Below, one piece after another: positions 12,937 to 25,424 of a stretch of DNA of 64,000 nucleotides. The notes under the pieces are model-generated. The model did no database searches, had not been told where the DNA came from, and worked only from the letters and a program-made list of their open reading frames with translations. The position numbers were made by a program, and so were the translations under genes. The stretch is from Zychaea mexicana (Eukaryota; Mucoromycota; Mucoromycetes; Mucorales; Lichtheimiaceae), in contig NW_026516698.1 in NCBI RefSeq assembly GCF_025766255.1, positions 124,001 to 188,000 of the forward strand. The letters are read 5' to 3'. Numbering within the stretch: position 1 is the stretch's first letter; every line of letters starts with the position of its first letter.

Positions 12937-13704
12937 GGTTTGAAGGGTTCAGAGTAAAAGAGAAACTATGCAAGTTCCTAAACGGAGAGAGAGCGTGGAG
13001 TTGTATCGCGGTTTCCAAGTTCTGTGTCTCCGCTTCCATCATACCGGGTATAATAATGCCAGCTCGCAATCCAAGATATTTAATCTATTGTCTTGTTTAT
13101 TAATAGCAAGGGAATTCTGACACTACTGTATACATATCACTTCTGCTACTGCATCCTACATTGTGTACAGCTTCGGTTATCACCTTGTAAAAAGTTATCA
13201 AACATGAATATGGCAACATCGTGTCGACCTCCACCATATGAGTCATTAACATTTTATATTTCAGTATATGTGTGCTTTCTTTCTACCTAGATGTGCTGTA
13301 ATGTCGAAGCAAATAAAGAAGACATTATTGATCCATACTATGTAGCAGTAGCTGTCATACATATATGCTGCAAACCGTAATACTTACTAAACAAAAAATC
13401 ACTTCTTGACCATCTATGGCGTCATGCTTACAAGGTAAAATAGCTGATATTGTGGACCTAAACAGAATATTTGCTTGTGCAAAATGGTAACATTACGGAT
13501 ACGTTGTGTCTCTATCTAGCAAAAAGCATCATTCTAAAACGATCTCATCAAATTTGTTTAGAACACGCTGAACAATAAGTAATCCAACCTAGCTGAGCTG
13601 CTGACAGCGATCCGGCCGCGCCGGGGTGTGACGGGTATGTTTGCCGAAAAAACAAAAATTCCACGCGTGAGCTGAACTCCATCTCTCTATATTATTAACC
13701 AAAA
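12937..13704. promoter_or_regulatory. Divergent promoter region, phosphomutase and Tim10
   Basis: Non-coding region between two divergently transcribed genes. AT-rich for most of its length, with a short GC-rich patch (GATCCGGCCGCGCCGGGG) at about 13610, some 95 bp before the Tim10 ATG. No other element is recognised. Confidence 0.45.
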
Positions 13705-14117
13705 ATGTCGTTCTTTGGAAATGGTATGCAATCGCAGCAAGCGATCAACCCTCAAAACATTGCCATGGCCGAGCAAGAGCTTGAAATGGTGACGGATTTG
13801 TTTAATCGGTAAGTTGGAGTTGGCATCGTTGTCGTTATCGCCAAAGTAAAAAGCAGCAGTAGCAAATAGTGTATATATCGAACGCGAAGGAATCAAGTGC
13901 CAAAAAAAAGAAGTATCACTAAAAATATACTACAATATTGTTAATTAGCATTGTTGACTCGTGCTACACCAAGTGTATCTCCAAAGAATACGCTCAGAAC
14001 GACTTGACTCAGGGCGAATCGGTCTGCGTTGATCGCTGTGTTGCCAAGTTCTTTGATGTCAACACCAAGGTCGGCGAAAAGATGCAAGAGATGGGCCAAC
14101 AACATACGCCTAAATAG
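13705..14117 (+). CDS. TIM10: Mitochondrial import inner-membrane chaperone Tim10
   Basis: Small Tim of the intermembrane space. With Tim9 it forms a hexameric chaperone that carries carrier-type membrane proteins to the TIM22 complex. Two exons, 13705-13808 and 13949-14117, give 90 aa, the expected size. The twin CX3C motif is present as CYTKC and CVDRC. These cysteines form two intramolecular disulfides (family knowledge). The sequence before the first motif (AEQELEMVTDLFNRIVDSC) matches the Tim10 helix. The start is the first ATG of the frame and gives MSFFG. The gene looks intact. Confidence 0.93.
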
Positions 14118-15655
14118 AGGATGATACAGCGGATAATTACGAAAAGAAAAAACTCTTCTATTCCCCATCCAACACGCTTACACATACGCACGTCAAACAA
14201 CAACAACAACAATAACAACAACAATCACATACGCACATATAACGCCCATCTATGTTATCCAATCCACACAATGTAGAGCATTTTTTTATCTTCTTTTTTT
14301 GATTTGTATTTAGACCTCTTCCGAATCCGCCGCTGCTGTATATTAAAGGATAAAAAAAAGTACTTTTTTAATTGGGTATAGTAAGATTGGACATGGATAT
14401 GGTGTAATCAAAGATCAAAAGGAGACACAGGGTGTGGTGATGTATACGGCGCTTTGTGTAGTCCGCACTACGTGTATCATATATGCTTGGATGGGAAGAT
14501 GAGTTTTGGGGGGGTAGGACGGTGGAGTGTTACCATACAATATACTCTAGAATGTATGCAGTTGCTGCTGCAATATGCTCACAGACCGTGCTTTCCCCTG
14601 TTCCCCCATTGTTTTTTTGTAATGAGTGATAGCCAAATGACCTACAGACCTTGGATGCAGATCGGGCAACAGCAAAGAGTCATGCGAGGTTCAGCTGCAT
14701 ATCAGAGTATCAATTTCAAACTGTCCAAATTGGATATATCGGAAGGTAACCCCGGTTAGTTCATAGATGAACGTAAAGAGTAGAGGAAGAGAGATATGCA
14801 GCACCATCTTGTAACCCATCAGCTGACTGCGCTACTTGCCGCTAAAGAGTAGTAGTAGCAGTAGAGTATACTTGTTTTACTTAATGTATGCCCCTTTACA
14901 ACAACAGTGGCACCTCGTTTTCTTTTACTTTATAAAAACTCCAGTCAACTTATTTTTGGAAGGGTGGCAAAAGAGAGATATGTAGATTACTTAGTGCGGA
15001 TTAAGTGACAGCCCAGGATCCGACCTTTCAGGAAGGAACCATAGCAGTTGAAGGAAAAAGCTTAATTGCCGAGCCAAAAAGAATATGCAGAGTTTTTAAG
15101 AGGCTACGTGCCTAGTAGCTAGCTAGACCCTCAAAATATTAGGATTATCTTGTGCCGATAACAGCACCGCGTCATTTTCGGCGAAGGAATAAAAAAAATA
15201 CATGAAGCCTGCTGCAATGCAATGCATGGTCTGGATGAACTAGAAATATTATATATGGGCTTTGAGTGCACACACATACACACATACACTTACACGAGAA
15301 AAAATAAAGCAATAGGCACAAAAGAAAGAGTTAGAGAGACAGACAGACAGAGAGAGAAAATCTTTGAACCTTTTTCTCTTCTTCCTCTTTTCCTTGCTGT
15401 GAAAGTATAACTCCACGTTCTCAACTCCCTACTCTCCTCCCGTCACCGGTGACCTTCCCCTTATTATTCGTGCTACTCCTTCGAAGCGCTATATAAGCCA
15501 AGACGACAGCGACCCCTCAGCCAGTCTCTATTTTATGTGTGTTTTTTTTTTGTTTTCTCATCATCACACCACATCATCAACACCGCTATCACCATCCAAC
15601 AAACAACCACTACCATCGTTACCGTTACTATCATCAACAGAAACACTGTATCAGT
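14118..15655. other. Intergenic, Tim10 to coiled-coil gene
   Basis: Tim10 3' region with CAA-rich repeats near 14200. I see no gene in the middle. At the right end come AGAGAGACAGACAG simple repeats (about 15325-15355), a CT-rich tract, a TATA box and a CA-rich leader (15560-15650) before the next ATG. Confidence 0.55.
15489..15497 (+). promoter_or_regulatory. TATA box upstream of the coiled-coil gene
   Basis: CTATATAAG, about 160 bp before the chosen ATG, followed by a CT-rich then CA-rich leader. Confidence 0.45.
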
Positions 15656-18202
15656 ATGACCACAACAGCCACAGCAACAACAACCCCAACATCTCCCACG
15701 GCTGCATCAGCTAGATCTGCAGCAGCAGCAGCAACAACAACCGTTTCTGTCGACGTTGCCGATTTAATACGAATTCTACAAGTTCAATTGCCTCAACTGC
15801 ACAACGAATCAGTAGTATATGCAAGTATCTTAAATCGCTTGTTAATAAGTGCTTCTTTCCCTTTTGGAGTATTGGAACGAGCAAGGAGGATTCTCTCTTG
15901 GTCCTAAAAAGATGAGAGAGAAACTAGATTGCTCTTCCAACGCGAAGTCATATTCCTTATAAGATATATTTGACATATCACGTCTTTTTTGAGGGACCAT
16001 TCACCACAGGAAACAACGACGTTTGAAGGGGAGCTCATCATTGACCATTTCTTTCCATCCACTACCATTATCATTGTAGGAGCATAAAGTCCAAATGGAG
16101 GATACCAAAGAGCAGTACCGACTGTTATGCAAAGAAACAGATGGCCTGCGCAAGGTAAATACAATCAAGACTCTCGAAACAATAAATTGCGCCATGTCAT
16201 GCAGAGTTAACAATAACATATGCTGTTTGTTGTGTGTTTTAGAAATTGCTGGCTGTTGTGCAAGACAATAACAATTATCGAAAGACGCAAGAGCGCATGG
16301 AATCGCAAATTTATGCACAACAGCAGGAGATTGCACAGGCACACAAAGAAACACAAGTGCTGACTCGGCAGCGAAAACATCTTGAGAAACGCCTGGAGAA
16401 TGAAGTAAGTACTCGTTTTTCCCCGATGCTCGGACCCCTTGGCGCCTTTACTATAGAGAATTAGGAGCGCGGACAACTCACAATCATTCTACCCCATTAG
16501 TTGCATAACTACGAGAGCGATCGGTTACTGTGGCAACAGCGGGAAGCGGACCTTCGCAGCGAGGTCAAGCGGTGGTCGGTCCAGGACCGAGCTGGACAAC
16601 ATCCTCGGCGTACCCGCAGCGCCACAGCATCTAATATCTGGGCGCGCACCAGCACTAGCTTGCCCGAGCCACGTACGTATTATTACAATACAAAGAGTGT
16701 TGCATAAAAAATTATAGCAGACATGTGTACGACAAAAATTTATTTTATGCTGCCACCTCACAAGTGAAATACGTTTAAAACACAACAACAGAGTCCTGGG
16801 GAACGCGTGGTGGTAGTATGGGTACTCTTTTTGAAGAGCGAACGAAACCAATCGACAGTGTAGCCGTCAGAGACACAAAGATCCGAGCGCAAGAGAAACT
16901 GGTCTCGGACTATAAGAGTGAAGTGGAGCAGCAAGAGCGGGTGATCCACGAAGCTATGTTGGCAGCAGAAGCACAGACACAGCGGATAGACACATTGGAG
17001 AAAGAACTGACAAGCTTGAAAGAAGTAAATGCGTCGCTCATGGAAGACAATGAAAGCTATCAAATTCTGCTGCACGAGAAGACGATGGCTGGCGAGTTTC
17101 CAAAGGTAAGAGCAAAGAAAGAATAGTAAAGTAACAATAAAGTAATAAAAAAGGAAGACGAAAAGAACTTCCCTTCCCCTCCCTATGACCAATAATTACA
17201 TCTCTCCTACATTCCCTGTAATTACTACTACTACTACTACCACTATTACTGTGCCGCTCTTTTCTCTCTGCCTTTCTATCATTCTCTGTACGTTTCTCCT
17301 AACTTATCGATGGAATTAGAAGTCAGACTTGGCATCCACCACACCATCCATAGCGGCAGAGGCAACAATACCTACTGCTGCAGAGGCTGCTACGACCACC
17401 AAGCCGGAAACGACCAGTCTTGCAGCCGAATTAAATAAAGTGCAGGGCGGAGATTGCGCCTGCCAACATGCAGCAGCAGTTAAAAGTAAGCCTTTCAAGC
17501 ATATGAGAGACGGGAGGGGTGCAAGTAAAATACTCATGGAACAAAATAGAACTTTCGGACGAAATCCGAGTTTTACAAGAATCCAACAAGGCGCTGTCAC
17601 TGTATATGAACAAGATTCTTTTGAAGATCGTCGATAACCAAGAGCTTGTGGACGTACTAAACATTGATGAGGACGACGAGATATCATCATCACCGGATCA
17701 TCCAGCGACAGCAGCAGCGGCGGCAGCAGCAGCAGCAGCAGTAGTAGTAGCCGCGCCTAGTGCTAAAAGGGAGAAGACCACTTCTCCTCCTCTATCATCG
17801 TCGACCGCACCAATCTCAATCGAAAAAACAAATGCTGCTGCTGCTGATAATAATAATAATAATAATAATAACAGCAATCGACCACGACGTAGTACAATTT
17901 CTTCCTGGATCTCTGCACCAAAACAACCTGTCACCGGGGAGCCTACCACTACGGTGGGACGCCATCGAAGCCATACGAACAATGATGGGACAGGCGGTGG
18001 CAGCGGCACACCTAACAACAACGGTTCCAGTGGTGGCTGGTCACGCGCATTAAAACGAATGACCGTGATAGGCTGGTCGAGCAAGGAAAGCTCGTCGAAC
18101 AATAGCAATACTCACAATAGCTACAGCAGCACAAGCACCATTACTCCAGCCAGTCATGACTCGGCGATATCATCGTGTGATAGTGTCATTCTAGAGGAGT
18201 AG
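15656..18202 (+). CDS. Coiled-coil protein with low-complexity tail, function unknown
   Basis: Seven exons close in phase: 15656-15814, 16080-16154, 16243-16404, 16501-16672, 16792-17105, 17320-17485 and 17550-18202, about 566 aa. The N-terminus is Thr/Ala-rich. Long heptad-like coiled coils follow from about residue 55 to 270 (e.g. DTKEQYRLLCKETDGLRKK, RIDTLEKELTSLKEVNASL). The segment EDNESYQILLHEKTMAGEF resembles one I have seen in conserved fungal coiled-coil proteins, which is the only hint of a family. A further helix (LSDEIRVLQESNKALSLYM) comes before a disordered tail with poly-Ala (about 17706), poly-Asn (about 17848) and Ser/Asn-rich stretches. There are no membrane segments or enzyme motifs. 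The exon 1 donor (15815) is the least certain junction. A structural or scaffold role is likely but inferred. Confidence 0.75.
17704..17880 (+). repeat. In-frame poly-Ala and poly-Asn codon repeats
   Basis: GCA/GCG repeats followed by AAT repeats inside the last exon of the coiled-coil gene. They encode runs of Ala and Asn. Such tracts are length-variable in fungi. Confidence 0.8.
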
Positions 18203-18507
18203 TAGTGAGCAAAATAAGCAAAAAAACAAAAAAAAAAAAAAACAAAGAGAAACCTAGCCCATCAACGGGTGCTTAATGTCCTTCATTTCGGCAGTAAAAA
18301 AAAAAAAACTTCTTTTCGTCATTGTGCTGGTCTCTGTTAGGGAACCCAAACAGAACTCCGCTACAAATGCCTTTTGCGGGGCAAGAGATTCTTTCGGCTT
18401 CTTTTTCGTAGACGGATCTGCCGTAAACATAACACACACACACACACAAAGCAGCCAGCCAAGCAACAACACACAAATCCATAGAACCCAATAGAGAACA
18501 CACAAAA

Positions 18508-19236
18508 ATGGGGCATGGAAAAGATACAAATCCAGGAAAACCACCCAACGGCTCGACTTGCGCTTCTTTTACTTGTTCTTCTCCTCCATCACATTCACCT
18601 CGACCCATGTTTACCACAGTCGAACCACTTCCCTCAATAGCAACAGCGACAGCTACATTAAATCTCGGTGGCCCAATGCGAAGGCCTCATCGAACCCACA
18701 CCACTCCTCGCTACGACCCATTATCCTCATCGAACAACAGACTGTCGGCAACCGACAGAACCTTTATTGACTTTACGCGCTGCCTCTACCAAACCAAAGC
18801 CATCGTCAAAGGCCTACAGCAATTCAGCAATTCCATTTGTCCAGCACTACGTCTTTCACCATTCAACGGGCATTCAGCCTCGTCATCGTTACACGATCCA
18901 CGACTCTCATCGGAGGACTTTGTCCGCCACGTCAACCAGTATCTTGATAACACGTTCCAAAAAGTATCACGGCTATGTAAAATGCTACTATTGATTCTGG
19001 AGCGCATCGAACGCAGTGGAGAAGTAAAGCGGGAACGCATCGACTCGTTTCGCACAGAAGTATGGGAGCAAATGCGGATAGCGACGTACACCAAAGAGAC
19101 GCTGATACGGTATATTCAACAACACATCGACTCTGCCTCGCCATCAATACACTCGGTTGTCACGTCGCCTGCTTCTGACAGTGCGTTGACTCCTTCATCA
19201 ACAGCATCATACCCACCCTCTTCATCCGCTGTATGA
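18508..19236 (+). CDS. Intronless gene of unknown function, helical core
   Basis: Single open frame of 242 aa starting MGHGKDTNPG. The first ~90 residues and the last ~35 are Ser/Thr/Pro-rich and probably disordered. The core (about 90-205) looks helical and folded: DRTFIDFTRCLYQTKAIVKG, then LSSEDFVRHVNQYLDNTFQK and LLLILERIERSG. The core has balanced charge and no stop codons, which supports real coding. I do not recognise the family. It starts about 300 bp after the preceding gene on the same strand. A CA-repeat and A-rich leader (18430-18507) precede the ATG. Confidence 0.65.
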   Translation: MGHGKDTNPGKPPNGSTCASFTCSSPPSHSPRPMFTTVEPLPSIATATATLNLGGPMRRPHRTHTTPRYDPLSSSNNRLSATDRTFIDFTRCLYQTKAIVKGLQQFSNSICPALRLSPFNGHSASSSLHDPRLSSEDFVRHVNQYLDNTFQKVSRLCKMLLLILERIERSGEVKRERIDSFRTEVWEQMRIATYTKETLIRYIQQHIDSASPSIHSVVTSPASDSALTPSSTASYPPSSSAV

Positions 19237-22200
19237 CCACGATACTTTTGTATATCCCGCTCTTTCTTTTCTTTCTTCTTCTCACCTTTGTCCTTCAAAC
19301 CGAACAACAACCACATGTATCATAGCCGTCTTCATTGTTTTTCTTTCTTTTTTTTTCCTTTTATCGCATTTGCAACTCTAGCACACACACACACACTTCT
19401 ACTCAACTATGAGTCTTCCCACCAAAGTACCATTATTACACGATATATAAACCCAATCACGCATACTACACATCCTTGAATCCACTTGTATCCCCCCTCA
19501 CCGCCCTCAAGCTAATAAATAACACCACTTGTTGAGTATAATTCTTTCTTTTTCTCTCTCTCGCCTGACCCGGCTGTACGGATGTATATGGAAATATAGG
19601 AGATAATTGTGGATTGTTCTTCTTCTTCAGTTGAGATTGCCTTATTGGGGTCAATGGCCTTGTTTGGGAACTTATCGGACGTGGAAAAATCAAAGAAGGT
19701 CAAGGAAAACACGAACTAAAAAAAATTATTTGAATCAACATAACCGCTCAGCGACGAGAGAGAGCGGGAAAATCCTACCGCCTCTGCAGGCCTCAGTTGA
19801 CTATTACGACCAAGCTAGTAGTCAACCAATATTCCTCAACAACGCTTTGATTACCATAGTATATAGTTTCCTTTATTAATAAGCATGGGTTTGGTGTCTC
19901 TACAGCCAAACAAAGAAGACTGGAAGAATAGGAACTAACCTCTTTTATGAAGGGGGAAGGGAGGGGCCATCAGATTCAATTTTTTTTTCCATCTCTGCTA
20001 TTAACAATCAATCATTCCAATGTCTTTTTTCATACTCAAACTCCAGAGGCAGCGTGCTTATCGCGCACATATTGTACACGTCAAACACGCGTTTATCTGT
20101 GTTATAGTCGTGAAAGCCGACATGTTCAGATTTGGCTAAGCGACTTCATCATTGGCCCAAAGTAAAAAAAGAAAAAACAAAAGTCTTTCACGCAAAAGGC
20201 GTGCAAATGAGCAAATTGAAGCTCCGTGGTAGTGTACATTGTGAAATAAGTTTTACTCATTCGGAAAGGACATCTAAAGTAAAACACTTTCTTTAGGAGC
20301 TACTTGAGCATTCCTGCATACTTTCTTTTTATAAAAATATCTAACCTGTCGTGGTCTTTTTTTAAGGGGAGGGGGGACATCATTCTTGAATGCCAGGCAA
20401 CAGCTGCTATTGATGCTATATCGGTCCGCGTGATCTATTGATGGTGATCCAGCACAGACAGTTAATTTTTTATTCTTTCTGAGCTCCATAACCGTTGCTA
20501 CTTGAAAACACAAATATGAAAAGGAGACTAATAGAAGAGATACAGTTTCATCCGGAGGACGTCCCGGAACTTAGGCTAGTAGAAGCAGAAAGCATGAAAT
20601 CAGAAAGCATCTTCAGTAGCCGCTGATAGCTGTGCCACTTGGTTCGGGAACATGAAACCCACAACAGCAGCAAGGCACTGTGTATTCAGTAGTGTATGTA
20701 TGCTTCATTGTAACATCTACGACTCTAACATTGGCAGCAACAACGACATTTGTGCAAAAAGTGATATTCTATTTAACTAATAAAGTAATATCGTTCCGTT
20801 AATGTCGAGAGATGTATGAGCTGTTACCCGTGGCATAAAGACATTATGTTAAAAAAGTGCATCAAGCTTATTGTCATGTATCATAGCGTAGTACATAAAC
20901 ATGATAAGTATTGAGCTCACATTGATATAAGCATGTCTTTCTAAACGACGGGAGGAGCCGAGCTGCATCTAGTCTTCCATCTCCTTGAATTTACCATCGT
21001 CTTTGCCAATATCAAGTCCTCCAGTTCTACACAACCTGTTTAGATTAATACGATGGCTCCTCTTTTTCTTCTTTGAAGCATTAATTGATGAAAATACCTC
21101 CTTCCTCAATTTGCAGGCTTGGGCATTTGCGATGCTAAATAATGTTTAATAAAATGCATTCTGTTCCCACTTGTAATAAACTCATGGTAAAATCAAAATA
21201 CTTTTACCTTATTTACTCGTGCTCCTGTAAAGGTGGTCCTCGTGGACTCACCGTCAGAATGAAAGTCGAATACCATGGCAACAGATTATACTTTACAAGT
21301 ATATGATATGTGTAATAATTAGTTATCATGGGCAACACCTTCAAAGTACTTAGCACATGCCAAGAAGACCTGGCTTAACCAGTATACCTTATATTGGATG
21401 CTTTGCATGTATTCCTGTCATGAGCTTATATATCACTTCTTCGCACTTGGTGGCATACATTCAAGCGGTGTACATACTTTTTTGCTTTGCTAACAAGAGA
21501 ATATTTGGATGGCATTATATTATGTATACTTTACCATGAAGACCATAATTAGTAAGGCCAGAATTAAAGTTGCCGTAGCATTCACAGCCCTCAACAAGCC
21601 TAAAGAACGTGCCTTTGCCTTCAATCCTTCCATTATTGGAGAAATAACTCATCAGAGTTAACACAGATGTTATGATGAAGGTAATTCGGATTATCATCAT
21701 ATTTTATACTATGTATATATGGAAAGTGTTCATTAACAGATTCATTAAGCTCATACGACTTGCTTTTTACATTCCAAAACCGAAAGCATAAACAAAGGCT
21801 GTAATTTATGCTGCAGATATTACTAGCTGAGGGCTGTGCATATTCCCTAGTAGTATAGTTATTGCAGTGTGGCGATGATGATGATGATGATGATGATAAT
21901 GAGGGGAAGAAACATCCTATATGGAAGGTAAGGATCACCGGGTTTAAGAAACAAAATAAGGGGGGGGGTGCAGAGCTTCTGCTTTGTCAATACAATATAG
22001 CTTTGCGTTTAATCTGATATCATCCATACATCCTGGATACATCATGCAGTCCCATTTTATGTTTCGTAAAGGGGGCCTCCTCCTGCATGATCAGCGAATC
22101 CTTTTGTGTGGCTGGTGCCGCACCTCACATTAGCAATTACGAGGGACTGGTTTCACCCATCTTTAACATGGCAATGCCAACGTTTAATATTCATTTTCTC

Positions 22201-22437
22201 GTAAAATTGTATGATAGAATGCTATGAGGGATAGCAATTATAATAAACCGCACATATGAGTATTGCTAAATGAAAGCTCTTGAACCAAAATAAGTGAGCA
22301 TAGTTTTTTTTATTGCCAGGCAACACAGAGAGAGAGAGCGGTAATTCAAGCTCAACTTTCTGCTTTGCAAAAAAAAAAAAATTACATTCCTTCATTTTAT
22401 ACACCACACATAATAGCATACCATTACTTTGCCTTCA
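19237..22437. other. Gene-poor 3.2-kb region
   Basis: No confident gene. It contains CT-rich and CA simple repeats (19250-19400), a (GAT)n microsatellite near 21870-21898, G-runs near 20370 and 21960, and a T/A-rich leader before Mpp10. Short frames at 19512-19712 and 20970-21276 on the minus strand look partly coding but could not be assembled. Confidence 0.5.
21866..21900 (+). repeat. (GAT)n microsatellite
   Basis: Uninterrupted run of about eight GAT units, ending in GATAATG, in non-coding sequence. Confidence 0.85.
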
Positions 22438-24809
22438 ATGGGACGGCCTGCACAAACCACTATCAAACGATTTGTCTCCAATGTTGTAGAGAAGCCCCAA
22501 GTGTTCTTTACAGCTAACGACAAGATCGTCGATCAAGCCCTTGGCGTGGCAAAACACTTTTATAATACAGGTAAAAAAAAGGATATACAAACTCTACAAG
22601 TCAACTTGAAACTAATTGTGTGTGTTCTTTATATTTTGTCAGCCAAAAAGAATGAAGAACTTGAATTCTCGCCATTTCCCGAATTATTGACAGAAGGCTT
22701 CGATCGCGATCAGATCTGGGAAGAGATTGCTACACAGAACGAACCTTTCTTAAGCTACGCCAAAACTACCGTCGCCGAATTCGCTCGCAAGCGTAAACGA
22801 TCTGAATTAGAACAAGAATTGGAAGCCGAGCAAGACGATGAAGAAGAAAGTGTCTCGGGTAGATCTATGGATCTTGACGACGACGAGAACGAGGACAGTG
22901 GATCTGGCTACGACAATGAAGAGTTTTTGAAGGCAAGCGATGACGAAGCAGAACAAGAAGGCGACGAAGAGGAAGAACTGGGCGCTGATGATTTGGAGCA
23001 AGACGACGATCTTGAAGAAGAAGAAATAAACGAAGAAGAAGAAGAAATCTCACCAAAGTAAGGACTACTTATATAGTTTGTTGTCGAGGGATATGCATAA
23101 CTTATAATGAAAATGGTAATCAGGAAAAAGAAACGATCCGAAGTGGATGACGACTTTTTCAACCTGGAAGAGTTCAATAACTGGACCGAAAAACAAGAAG
23201 AACTTGACATGATGTCAGATCGAGAAGAGGAAGACGATGCATTAGATTTTGACAACGATATGAATGATGAAGAAGACGAAGATGATGACGAGGATTTAGG
23301 AGACGTATCAGGTAAAAAAAGACACTTGATGCACCTTTTGTCTCTTTCAGTTGTGTATACTTAATTATCAAAATGCATATTATAGAAATGAAGTTCGAGG
23401 AATTTTTCTTGCCTGCAAACAAGAAACGTACAAGCGCAAAACCTATAAAGCAAGTCAAATTTGCATTAGACGGCGGCGATGACGATGAAGAGGGGGAGTC
23501 AAGGCTCGACGATGAAGAAGATCTTGAAGGACTCGACAAAGACGAGCCACTCGGAGACGATGACGACGACGACGACGACGAAGAGTTAATAGATCAAGAC
23601 GAAGAGGACGAAGAGGATAAGGATGAACATTCGGCACGTGATCTTTTTGCAGCTGATGAAGAAGAGGAGGAAGAGGAAGACGAGTCATCCGTACACCAGA
23701 AGCGACTGGATCGCATCAAAGCACAAATCGAACAATTCGAGCAAGAAAACATTGACGCTAAACACTGGACACTCCGTGGTGAAGCCACTGCTAAAAGTCG
23801 ACCGGTCAACAGTCTTTTAGAAGAAGATTTAGAATTCGATCATTCCGCAAAGGTAGGATTAACTGGGGATAGGGTAATTTGCTATTAGGTGATTGTTATG
23901 TATTAAAGGTATAATGTATTAGCCTGTCCCCGTCATCACACAAGAAACCACAAATGCATTAGAAGATATCATCAAGAAACGTATTTTAGATGTAAGTGTT
24001 ATACTGAAGCGATCTATGCTACTGTCATGGATGTATACTGATTCGATTGTTTGTGATCATCAGAATCAATTTGACGATGTCGAACGGAAACAAGATCCGA
24101 CGCTCAGACCCTTCTTACCATCAAAACGTGTGAATATCAGCGATGAACGATCGAAGCGATCACTTGCCGAGCTGTACGAAGACGATTTTGTCAAGCAAAA
24201 GACCGGTGATACGACGAATGAAAAGGACGAGGCATTGAAGCAGGAGCATGAGGAGATTACTAGCATGTTTGATTCATTATGTCACAAGTTGGATGCGCTC
24301 AGCAACTTCCACTTTACTCCAAAGGCAGTAAGTACAAGTTTTCTTGGCGTACATGTGCAAAAGTTAGAAAGGGCAAATGATCTCATATTACACTCTAATT
24401 CATAGCCCAAGGCCGAGGTGACTATTGTCAGCGATGCACCTGCCATCAGTATGGAAGAAGTGACACCTGTCAATGTCTCGGAAGCCACGTTGCTTGCACC
24501 GGAGGAAGTGTATGAGAAGAAGCAGGGCGATGTCAAGAGCAAGTCGGAAATGTCTCAGGACGAGCGTAAGCGGGCACATGCACAAAAGAGAAAGATGAAG
24601 CGGAAGGAGAAGTCCATGAAGGAGCGAGAAATGAAGCTGATCAGCAAGATGAATCCGGGCATGGGACACAAGCAAGCCAAGATGAAGGCTGTAAAGGACT
24701 TACTCGGACAAAAGGTAACTTTGCGATTAATTTACTACTCCATCTCCGCACGCTTTGCTAAATTGGAATGTCTTCTTTTCAGAACGTGGAAATTATCAAG
24801 AGTAAATAA
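22438..24809 (+). CDS. MPP10: U3 snoRNP component Mpp10
   Basis: Nucleolar protein of the small-subunit processome. It binds Imp3 and Imp4 and is needed for early cleavages of pre-18S rRNA. Eight exons close in phase: 22438-22570, 22643-23057, 23124-23311, 23386-23852, 23923-23991, 24064-24327, 24406-24714 and 24783-24809, giving 623 aa. The N-terminus is followed by several long Asp/Glu blocks typical of Mpp10. Family segments seen are KFEEFFLPANKK, HWTLRGEATAKSRPVNSLLE, the SKRSLAELYEDDFVKQKTG block, LCHKLDALSNFHFTPK and a basic C-terminal stretch (KRKMKRKEKSMKEREMKL). The last exon encodes only eight residues plus stop. The start at 22438 gives MGRPAQTT. The nine bases before it lack an ATG. 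Intact. Confidence 0.92.
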
Positions 24810-25424
24810 GGGCGGTATTTCATTGTTGGCGTTTTTTAATATAAAACAATACGAGAAAAAAATATATACAGTTATGATTTGCACGATCCCGTCATTATGT
24901 GTATGGGCGCAGAAGATATAAAAGAGAGAGAGAGAGAGAGAGAGAGTGTGTGGATCCACCGATATACAAAAGAAGAGAGAAAAGAAAAAGAGTAATTCAT
25001 ATTGCTGGGAGAAAGGGGATAAGGCGTACAACGCCTGAGGGATGGTGGGGATGATTGATACGGATAAAGAGCATATAAATTAGGACAATAATAGAAAGGT
25101 AGGACGTAGATACATTAAGTTATATAGGCAGAGAAAGAGAGGGTATGTCGTTGTTGTAGTAGTAGTAGTAGTTGTTGTTAATAACATAGGAACCGTTTTG
25201 GAGCCGCGCACAAAAGAAAAACATAAGGGAGAACAAGTGTCGTTGTGAGTTGTATACGTGGTTTGGTTGGTTGTGTGTGTGTGTGTATGCCTTGGTAAGA
25301 GACCGCGTTTGGGTATTATTGCTGTTTATGTACATTTTGTTTGAATGTTGTTCTTGGGTGTCGCAGAGGAACGAGAGGAACTTGGTCCATGGACCGTAGT
25401 GTGTGTGTGTGTTTTGTGGTTTTT
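24810..25424. other. Convergent 3' regions with simple repeats
   Basis: Space between the ends of Mpp10 and the next, minus-strand gene. It contains an (AG)n run near 24927-24946 followed by TGTGTG, a GTAGTA repeat near 25155 and two GT runs near 25275 and 25402. No gene is seen. Confidence 0.6.

Noticed and set aside
19512..19712. Minus-strand frame with DFSTSDKFPNKAIDPNKAIS
   Set aside because: Composition looks partly coding, but no start context, neighbouring exon or family could be found.
20970..21276. Possible small minus-strand gene (MVFDFHSDGESTRTTF ... GGLDIGKDDGKFKEMED)
   Set aside because: Splice-like sites exist, but the phases do not connect the last exon-like segment with the first two, and I recognise no family.
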